Source: a virus. Taken from it: a DNA stretch of 34,264 nt. A program made the position numbers and the translations under genes. The notes beneath the pieces were generated by a model. It was not told where the DNA came from. It worked only from the letters and a program-made list of their open reading frames with translations, and ran no database searches. Each line of letters starts with the position of its first letter. The stretch's first letter is position 1. Positions 30,034 through 34,264 of the stretch are shown here, in pieces. The DNA is taken from positions 1 to 34,264 of IMG/VR virus record IMGVR_UViG_3300036760_000621; one strand, 5' to 3'.

Positions 30034-30273
30034 TTAAAAGTGAAGGTAGCCTAAAATTATTTTAGCAGGCTCTAAGCCATCCATTAAAATAAGATCTAAT
30101 TCTCTAACTAAATAAAGATGATCTAAATCGCGTATTCTTAAATTTATACAAGCTTTAATAGCATGATCTCTATGAGTATAGATACCAATTTCATTGGTTT
30201 CTACCATTCGCTTAAAAAACTCAACCCCTTTATTAGGATGCGTATTGAATTTTACAACAGTATATTTTCTCAT
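30034..30273 (-). CDS. Small protein, 79 aa; tandem paralogue
   Basis: Sister of the gene at 29789: MRKYTVVKFNTHPNKGVEFF, then VETNEIGIYTHRDHAIKACI and NLRIRDLDHLYLVRELDLIL. Both start with M(K/R)KY(S/T)V(A/V)KF and keep the length. Starts behind CTGGAGATAATGA, overlapping the previous gene by four bases (ATGA). No known family. Confidence 0.62.
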   Translation of the reverse strand: MRKYTVVKFNTHPNKGVEFFKRMVETNEIGIYTHRDHAIKACINLRIRDLDHLYLVRELDLILMDGLEPAKIILGYLHF

Positions 30274-30734
30274 TCATTATCTCCAGTTAGTTGTTTTTGT
30301 AATTGCTGATTTAAAAATTTAGCCGCATTAGCAGGAAGTTGGGAAATGTCTTTATTAGTAGATGCATAATGTATGCCATAAATTGCGATGATATCTTTTT
30401 TAGAGGGGCAACAAAAAGTTAGTATTGATAAAATAAAGAATAAAATGCTGAATTTAAAAGCACGTCGTGAATTAACTTTAAGTGATTCATATACTTTAAT
30501 ATCCTCTTCGTTTTCCACCATCCAATCAGCAGACATCATCCAGCATACAAATGAAATCGCCATACTAATCGCACCACCTACAGCAAGTGGAGCATTCGCA
30601 GTAGAGAGACTCGGAATAAGATACAATAAAAAATATAATTTAATTAAACTCATTTCAATATACTCATAACAAAAAACAAAAATACCTAAAGGCCATAATA
30701 AAGGACTGCATATATAAAACCAATTATTATCCAT
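30270..30734 (-). CDS. Phage membrane protein with PSKK motif, 154 aa
   Basis: Several hydrophobic segments: SPLLWPLGIFVFCYEYIEMS, IKLYFLLYLIPSLSTANAPL, GGAISMAISFVCWMMSADWM, and FKFSILFFILSILTFCCPSK. The last is followed by the recurrent 'PSKK..I.(I/A).G' motif of a small group of podophage membrane proteins and a Gln-rich helical end. Topology likely about four spans. Two starts are possible: ATG 30734 or an in-frame ATG 28 residues later; neither has a good ribosome site. Function unknown; superinfection exclusion or lysis control are mere possibilities. Confidence 0.6.
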   Translation of the reverse strand: MDNNWFYICSPLLWPLGIFVFCYEYIEMSLIKLYFLLYLIPSLSTANAPLAVGGAISMAISFVCWMMSADWMVENEEDIKVYESLKVNSRRAFKFSILFFILSILTFCCPSKKDIIAIYGIHYASTNKDISQLPANAAKFLNQQLQKQLTGDNE

Positions 30735-30748
30735 ATGATGTGTTAATT

Positions 30749-30850
30749 TTAATATACAGAAATAATTATTACTAATAATGAAATAATAATCACAAGAAAT
30801 GCAATTGATCTTTTAAGTTGTTCACATTCCTGGCAATCTCTGGATTTCAT
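30749..30850 (-). CDS. Tiny membrane protein with CxxC, 33 aa
   Basis: A 33-residue frame starting MKSRDCQECEQLKRSIAFLV: a C-x2-C and a basic segment, then one hydrophobic helix (IAFLVIIISLLVIIISVY). The ATG directly abuts the stop of the 69-aa gene. There is an AGGATAT site ten bases before the ATG. Small size makes it tentative. Confidence 0.45.
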   Translation of the reverse strand: MKSRDCQECEQLKRSIAFLVIIISLLVIIISVY

Positions 30851-31060
30851 TTATATATCCTCAGTTTCTTTTATTAATTGTAATATTTTTCCGATTGATT
30901 CTACAACTTCAAAACTTTCACTTTCAATCAAATAAATTTCAGATCCCCCACCATCCCCAGTAGTAAATTGATTTATATGGATTATATAAGCTGGATTTAT
31001 AAAAAACTCATAGGAAGGTATTCCGGTCTTATATAGATTCGTAAGTTTTATAAATTTCAT
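30851..31060 (-). CDS. FlbD-like small protein, 69 aa
   Basis: MKFIKLTNLYKTGIPSYEFF, then INPAYIIHINQF and SEIYLIESESFEVVESIGKI-LQLIKE follows the layout of the FlbD-like family ('MI.LT..NG..f.lNp..I..i...pdt.I.L..g....V.Esv.Ei...i'). FlbD is a regulator beside flagellar genes, but phage copies have unknown role. It resembles both halves of the next gene upstream. Starts behind GGTGGATTACAT, overlapping that gene by four bases. Confidence 0.6.
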   Translation of the reverse strand: MKFIKLTNLYKTGIPSYEFFINPAYIIHINQFTTGDGGGSEIYLIESESFEVVESIGKILQLIKETEDI

Positions 31061-31443
31061 ATGTAATCCACCATTTTTAATGTTTCTTTTTCTATTAATA
31101 ATATGATTTCTTCTGGATCTTCATCCCAGTCCAACCAAACGCCTTCTATGAAGGTTCTGCCTTTACAGTGCGAAAATTTATGTTTTGGTCTAACAATCGT
31201 GCATATTTTATCGCTATTTACATACGCAGTTTTTTCTTGATGATGTAGTTCAATCAAAGGAATATAATCACGTATTATATCGAAAACATCCTCAATGTTA
31301 TCATTCCAATACAGCCATTGCCCTTGTACAAGCGTACAACAACTTTGGTCATCTCTATATTTTCCAGGTACACTAAGGCAACAAATACTATAGATATCTA
31401 CGTAAGATACAAATCCCTCGTTCATTAATAAAATTGATTTCAT
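31057..31443 (-). CDS. Two-repeat protein, 128 aa, of the same small-domain family
   Basis: The start is ATG 31443 after AGGATAGAA; a longer frame lacks a site. Two similar halves: 'SYVDIYSICCLSVPGKYRDD' to GQWLYWNDNIEDVFDIIRDY, and 'AYVNSDKICTIVRPKHKFSH' to GVWLDWDEDPEEIILLIEKE. Each half is a strand with 'Y(V)(D/N)...IC', a loop, then '(Q/E)G.WL.W...(P/I)E(E/D)(I/V)...I', so this is an internal duplication. Function unknown; the FlbD-like neighbour suggests a family of small beta-alpha proteins here. Confidence 0.62.
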   Translation of the reverse strand: MKSILLMNEGFVSYVDIYSICCLSVPGKYRDDQSCCTLVQGQWLYWNDNIEDVFDIIRDYIPLIELHHQEKTAYVNSDKICTIVRPKHKFSHCKGRTFIEGVWLDWDEDPEEIILLIEKETLKMVDYI

Positions 31444-31450
31444 TTCTATC

Positions 31451-31774
31451 CTAATTATTTTTATCAAAAAAAATCAAATCTTTAACAAATCCCCATGTTA
31501 CCCACAACCATAAGGTAGATAATAAAAGCGACGAAATGACAATCCATAAAGGAAGAGTAAAGAAAAAAGTCAAAGATAATAAAAAATTCAAAATAAAAAT
31601 ACATCCGAAGACGGTTATATTTTTACATGTTGAATCATAATATCTATCTAGTTTAGTAAATTCGTGGTTAGTTCGATTACATAATTGACTATAATTTTCT
31701 AAATCTGATGTAAGAGGATAATCGTGATTTTCTTGTAGTTTTTTTGCAATCCAATCTTTTTTATATCTTTTCAT
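31451..31774 (-). CDS. Two-span membrane protein, 107 aa
   Basis: Soluble N-terminal half (MKRYKKDWIAKKLQENHDYP, NYSQLCNRTNHEFTKLDRYY) and two adjacent hydrophobic segments (ITVFGCIFILNFLLSLTFFF and LPLWIVISSLLLSTLWLWVT), ending KDLIFFDKNN. Basic start implies the N-terminus is inside. Starts behind TTAGGTGAATT. It is directly downstream of the structured RNA element at 31802-31860, so its expression may depend on it. Confidence 0.6.
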   Translation of the reverse strand: MKRYKKDWIAKKLQENHDYPLTSDLENYSQLCNRTNHEFTKLDRYYDSTCKNITVFGCIFILNFLLSLTFFFTLPLWIVISSLLLSTLWLWVTWGFVKDLIFFDKNN

Positions 31775-31801
31775 AATTCACCTAATTATTTTTATAAAAG
31801 G

Positions 31802-31860
31802 GATGCCCTTCAACATCGGCCAAAGAGGGATAGCCTGTGTGAGATGAGGAAGGACATCAA
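31802..31860 (-). ncRNA. Structured RNA element between SSB-like and membrane genes
   Basis: Read leftward, GATGTCCTTC pairs with GAAGGGCATC over 10 bp with one G-U pair, which pairs only in the leftward RNA (it would be an A-C mismatch in the other strand). Inside lies a CATC/GATG step next to GGCTA/TGGCC with a loop TCCCTCTT. A CCTTTTAT tail follows. It could be an attenuator, an mRNA-processing site or a riboswitch-like leader. No known class recognised. Confidence 0.5.
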
Positions 31861-31865
31861 ATCAT

Positions 31866-32309
31866 TTAAAACGGAATATCATCATTAAACGTTTTTGTTT
31901 TTTCTAATTTAATTTGATTTTCTTTTTTAATGAAATCTTTTATTTTAATAGTTTGTTTCGTAGTGCCATCAGAACCAATGAATGAATCTTCTTTAAAAAT
32001 TAATTGTCCGATTCTATGTTTTAGAGATTCAAAATCAACTTCATTTTTATCATACATATGAATAGCACCCAATGAATCCATAAAATGCGCTACCATCCAC
32101 ATCATTTTTTCATGCAAAGAAATTGTGGATTTAAAAGTTGGATTAGATCCATGTTCATCAAATATTTTTAACACAACTTTCCACATAGGAGATCCAGATT
32201 GTGATATGGCATCTTCAATACTTAATAATTCAAATTCATAAGGTATATTAGTTAAAAATAAAGGCCTATCTAATTCGGCTCTATCAATCCAATTAGGTAT
32301 TTTATACAT
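31866..32309 (-). CDS. Single-stranded DNA-binding-type protein (SSB-like)
   Basis: 147 aa, ending in DDIPF, the SSB C-terminal tip type (D-D-I-P-F) used by SSB proteins to bind partner enzymes. The body (MYKIPNWIDRAELDRPLFLT, WKVVLKIFDEHGSNPTFKST, RIGQLIFKEDSFIGSDGTTK) has the beta-rich spacing of an OB fold as in DUF669-like phage SSB proteins that are often next to Sak4. It would cover single strands during replication and work with the adjacent ATPase. The first 8 bases overlap the end of the ATPase gene. Confidence 0.72.
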   Translation of the reverse strand: MYKIPNWIDRAELDRPLFLTNIPYEFELLSIEDAISQSGSPMWKVVLKIFDEHGSNPTFKSTISLHEKMMWMVAHFMDSLGAIHMYDKNEVDFESLKHRIGQLIFKEDSFIGSDGTTKQTIKIKDFIKKENQIKLEKTKTFNDDIPF

Positions 32310-33174
32310 TTTCTTCTCCGGTAGTTACTTTACTCAATAAAAATTCAATACATTTTTGTATGGCATCTTGCGTCATTTCATTAAATGTTTCAGCATTGGC
32401 CTTTGCTTTCCATTTATCGGTAACATCTTCTTGTATATTTAATAAGGCAATCAAGCTTTTTAATTTTAAAACTTGCTCTTGTGAGGCCAACACTTCCGGA
32501 ACAGCATCTTTTTCTAACATATCAATGCCATAACGTTTAGATATTTCTTCGTATGAAAAAGGGAAAAACTCATTTTCTGGAAATTCTTTGATACGTGATT
32601 TATCAACATAAGCACGACGTTCTTTGCCAAACTTTTCGATTCTAAATACAATATCAAATAAATAATCTAATTTCTTATAGCAGTCGAAGGTTTGACCTAT
32701 CAATTCTAATTTTGCGCCGTATTCATTTTTACTATGAGCTGTAATGATCACATTCATATCCAAGCGTAATAATAGATTCAACAAATGTTTAATCTTTTTG
32801 TTAGCCAGATTGTAATGACGTCCAAACTCAGTACCGTCCTTACCATCCTTGGAAAGCATGGCGGCTGATTTTTCGAGTAAATCGTTATAGACTATTGTTA
32901 AAGGATCTATAATCAATGTTTTGTACTCGTGCTTTATAGATAAAAGCGTAATGATTTCTTTTATCATCTCATCAAAATCAGTTGTACTAAAAATAACTCC
33001 CCCTGATTTTTCTAAGAGATCAATATATTGATCGTTTTCAGCGCCATGCTCTGTATCGATAAGATATGGCCGTGGAAATTGAATAGCGGCCATCGTCTTA
33101 CCAACACCGGCTTTACCGTAAAATAAAGCCTTTAATCGCTTTTTAACCGCTTCAGGTTTTTTTGCTCGTAACAT
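32302..33174 (-). CDS. Sak4-like RecA-fold ATPase
   Basis: 290 aa. Start ATG 33174 behind GGGAGATCT, chosen over a longer frame that reads back into the upstream gene. Walker A GKAGVGKT at residues 20-27, the following 'QFPRPYLIDTEHGAEN', a Walker B-like strand YKTLIIDPLTIVY, the sensor-like segment MNVIITAHSKNEYG, and 'VDKSRIKEFPENEFFPFSYE'. This fits Sak4-type phage recombination ATPases (AAA_24 group), a shortened RecA relative that anneals or pairs single strands with an SSB partner. SSB-like gene is next, the usual association. A RecA-type loader role is also possible. Confidence 0.82.
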   Translation of the reverse strand: MLRAKKPEAVKKRLKALFYGKAGVGKTMAAIQFPRPYLIDTEHGAENDQYIDLLEKSGGVIFSTTDFDEMIKEIITLLSIKHEYKTLIIDPLTIVYNDLLEKSAAMLSKDGKDGTEFGRHYNLANKKIKHLLNLLLRLDMNVIITAHSKNEYGAKLELIGQTFDCYKKLDYLFDIVFRIEKFGKERRAYVDKSRIKEFPENEFFPFSYEEISKRYGIDMLEKDAVPEVLASQEQVLKLKSLIALLNIQEDVTDKWKAKANAETFNEMTQDAIQKCIEFLLSKVTTGEENV

Positions 33175-33175
33175 T

Positions 33176-33586
33176 TTAGATCTCCCGTTCCATTTTATAA
33201 TTTTCATCAACTAAATCTGATAACTCTTCGGCATTTGCAATGGATATTTTTTCTAAATATTGATTGCGATATTCGTCAAAAATTTCATCAAATTGTTGAT
33301 CCCAGGTTTGCATAATGACATCGGTTAGAACGGCTTTTAAATTCCAGGTTGACATCGTAGATTCAGTAAAGAGCGCTGCAAGCGATATTCGGACGTCTTT
33401 ATCGCAAACCACATCTAGATAGTCATCGTCTTTATTATCAAGTAAATAAGCGTTTAAAAGAGCTTCTTGTTCGCAATTATTCATGCAGTCTAAATTAGCT
33501 AAATCATGATGAACTAAGGATTGTATAAATTCAGCGGTTAAAGGGAAGGTTCGTACAAAGCGATCGAATTCCATAGATACTTTCAT
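33176..33586 (-). CDS. Early hypothetical protein, 136 aa; first gene of the operon
   Basis: First gene behind the leftward promoter at 33695-33722. Acidic helical protein, MKVSMEFDRFVRTFPLTAEF at the start and EDLDELQ-like acidic helices later (LDNKDDDYLDVVCDKDVRIS, QQFDEIFDEYRNQYLEKISI). Not recognised. It overlaps no other gene and ends one base before the Sak4-like ATG. Ribosome site TTGGAGAATAATA. Acidic first-gene products in early operons often target host proteins, but that is inference. Confidence 0.58.
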   Translation of the reverse strand: MKVSMEFDRFVRTFPLTAEFIQSLVHHDLANLDCMNNCEQEALLNAYLLDNKDDDYLDVVCDKDVRISLAALFTESTMSTWNLKAVLTDVIMQTWDQQFDEIFDEYRNQYLEKISIANAEELSDLVDENYKMEREI

Positions 33587-33605
33587 TATTATTCTCCAAT
33601 TATTG

Positions 33606-33696
33606 TTATGTTTTTAGCAGAAGAAATTTAAGTAACTTTCTATGTTGGTAGTGATATCAACCGAATGAGGAATAAATTCTTCTGCTAAAAACATAA
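33606..33696. repeat. Perfect 20-bp inverted repeat in the divergent early control region
   Basis: The arm at 33606-33625 (TTATGTTTTTAGCAGAAGAA) is the exact reverse complement of 33677-33696, with 51 bases between. The right arm starts at the -10 box of the leftward promoter, so transcription begins within it and the 5' RNA could fold back on the left arm just before the ribosome site at 33586. It can act as an operator pair or as an RNA hairpin. Confidence 0.8.
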
Positions 33697-33722
33697 TATA
33701 ACAATTGAAACCCATCTGTCAA
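33695..33722 (-). promoter_or_regulatory. Strong leftward early promoter
   Basis: Read on the minus strand: TTGACA at 33722-33717, 16 bases, TATATT at 33700-33695. The spacer ends AATTGT before the -10, as at 6556-6584. Transcription would start near 33688, inside the inverted repeat. Confidence 0.75.
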
Positions 33723-33804
33723 CAATATTTATATAAATAAATATCTATTAATATCCATTGGTATATAATATACTGAACATACTATTTATATAAATGGAGG
33801 ATAA
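33723..33804 (+). promoter_or_regulatory. AT-rich region with probable rightward promoter
   Basis: About 80 bases, nearly all A and T. A TATAAT at 33764-33769 lies 36 bases before the ATG of the HTH gene; a clear -35 box 17 bases upstream is not seen (ATATCT). Together with the leftward promoter this would be a divergent control region. Confidence 0.35.
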
Positions 33805-33984
33805 ATGGATAAAAAGGCTTATACAATTAAAGAGTTTTGTAACATGTACGGAATTAAATTGCCTTATTATTTTCATCTACAAAAAACAGGCCGCGCCCCC
33901 TCGGTCTTAAAGTTAGGTAGAAAGGTATTTATTCCTGTAGAAGCAATAAAAGAATGGGAAGAGAAGCATCTAAAGACATTATAG
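33805..33984 (+). CDS. Small HTH protein, AlpA/excisionase-like, 59 aa
   Basis: MDKKAYTIKEFCNMYGIKLP is followed by YYFHLQKTGRAPSVLKLGRK and VFIPVEAIKEWEEKHLKTL: a winged HTH of the AlpA / excisionase (MerR-like HTH_17) type, where 'y.i.Efc..yGis....y.l...G..P....lGrr..I...a...W' is the signature. Likely a DNA-binding regulator of the divergent early promoters; without an integrase in the window an excisionase role is unlikely. Strong site GGAGGATAA before the ATG. First gene of the rightward early unit, 13 bases before the O-like initiator. Confidence 0.8.
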   Translation: MDKKAYTIKEFCNMYGIKLPYYFHLQKTGRAPSVLKLGRKVFIPVEAIKEWEEKHLKTL

Positions 33985-33997
33985 ACAGGGGGTTTTT

Positions 33998-34264
33998 ATG
34001 TCTAAACCTTGGTTTAGATTTTATACAGAATTTTATCACGATCCAAAAGTACAAAGTATGTCAGAGGAAATGCAACGGCGTTTAGTGATGTTATTTTGTC
34101 TATATGGATGTAACGTTTCTGAAACGTTACATGAAACAGACATCGCTTTTTCGATGCGGATCGATTTGGATCAAATGATCCAAACACGCGATCTATTTTT
34201 GAAAAAAGGATTCATCGAGATAGTTAATGAAAAATGGGTTGTAAAAAATTGGAATAAACGACAA
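33998..34264 (+). CDS. Replication initiator, O-like, N-terminal part (continues at window start)
   Basis: The first 89 codons of a phage replication initiator run off the right edge and continue in the same frame at base 1. The N-terminus (MSKPWFRFYTEFYHDPKVQS) and the segment ending in VVKNWNKRQ are typical of lambda-O-like or DnaD-like winged-helix initiators, in which a W-x-K-R-Q-F-x-S-D-S-S-T-x-R motif follows; that continuation is exactly what is encoded at the window start. The role inferred is binding origin repeats and recruiting the partner protein encoded next. The ATG follows GACAGGGGGT, a usable ribosome site, 13 bases after the stop of the small HTH gene. The gene itself contains a perfect GTAACGTTTC/GAAACGTTAC palindrome at 34110-34130 that may be part of the origin. 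The family assignment rests on motif memory, not on a search. Confidence 0.75.
   Translation, partial: MSKPWFRFYTEFYHDPKVQSMSEEMQRRLVMLFCLYGCNVSETLHETDIAFSMRIDLDQMIQTRDLFLKKGFIEIVNEKWVVKNWNKRQ
34110..34130. repeat. Perfect 10-bp-arm palindrome with iteron core
   Basis: GTAACGTTTC, one base T, then GAAACGTTAC: both arms are exact reverse complements and carry the same GAAACGTT core as the iterons at 70-102. It lies in the initiator coding sequence. It may be an additional initiator-binding site of the origin. Confidence 0.5.

Noticed and set aside
1-34264. CRISPR array, insertion sequence, integrase, CI-type repressor or phage RNA polymerase
   Set aside because: No regularly spaced repeats with spacers, no transposase or recombinase motifs, and no polymerase or repressor-like gene were seen on either strand.

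Overview
The window looks like the essentially complete genome of a small, AT-rich tailed phage with a P22-like short-tailed (podovirus) morphogenesis module. Evidence: the late genes follow the P22 order (small terminase, large terminase, portal, scaffold, coat, gp4-like, gp10-like, three ejection-type proteins, tailspike). The two ends of the window fall inside one replication-initiator gene that becomes intact when the ends are joined, and the first and last six bases are identical, so the molecule assembles as a circle. Shine-Dalgarno sites (GGAG/AGGAG), sigma70-like promoters and a GH24 lysozyme fit a Gram-negative, probably gammaproteobacterial host of low GC; the sequence alone does not name the host. 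No integrase and no CI-type repressor are visible, so lysogeny is unsupported.

Layout. (1) 33805 to about 3468, rightward: a small AlpA-like HTH protein, a lambda-O-like initiator with GAAACGTT iterons (33998 to 408 across the junction), a P/DnaT-like partner, small coiled-coil proteins, a VRR-NUC nuclease and small Lys-rich proteins, closed by a Rho-independent terminator at 3518-3555. (2) 6514 to 3557, leftward: a tightly coupled operon of about a dozen small proteins, including a diverged helical paralogue family, ending with a tRNA-Asn; it is driven by a good promoter at 6556-6584. (3) 6601-6710: non-coding DNA with helically phased TTGTC repeats and a tandem ATGGTGAAC repeat, between divergent promoters and next to the terminase, a candidate packaging or control site. 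(4) 6798-27205, rightward: packaging, head, tail, ejection, adhesion and lysis genes, started by a promoter at 6752-6780 with further promoters at 20312-20339 and 25689-25717. (5) 33586 to 27192, leftward: an early-type operon with a Sak4-like ATPase, an SSB-like protein ending DDIPF, many small membrane and soluble proteins, and at its end an XRE-like HTH joined to a sigma70 region 4.

Working model. Two strong leftward promoters (33695-33722 and 6556-6584) that share the block AATTGTTATAT drive early and accessory functions. The O/P-like pair starts replication at iterons within the O gene, with the Sak4/SSB pair for recombination-linked replication. The sigma region-4 fusion protein is the best candidate for a transcription switch. 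Tail genes are diversified by YadA-like repeats and duplicated small domains. The most unusual items are the XRE-sigma4 fusion, the perfect 20-bp inverted repeat at the divergent early control region, the phased repeats before the terminase, a GU-supported structured RNA element at 31802-31860, and many unannotatably small membrane proteins with good ribosome sites.
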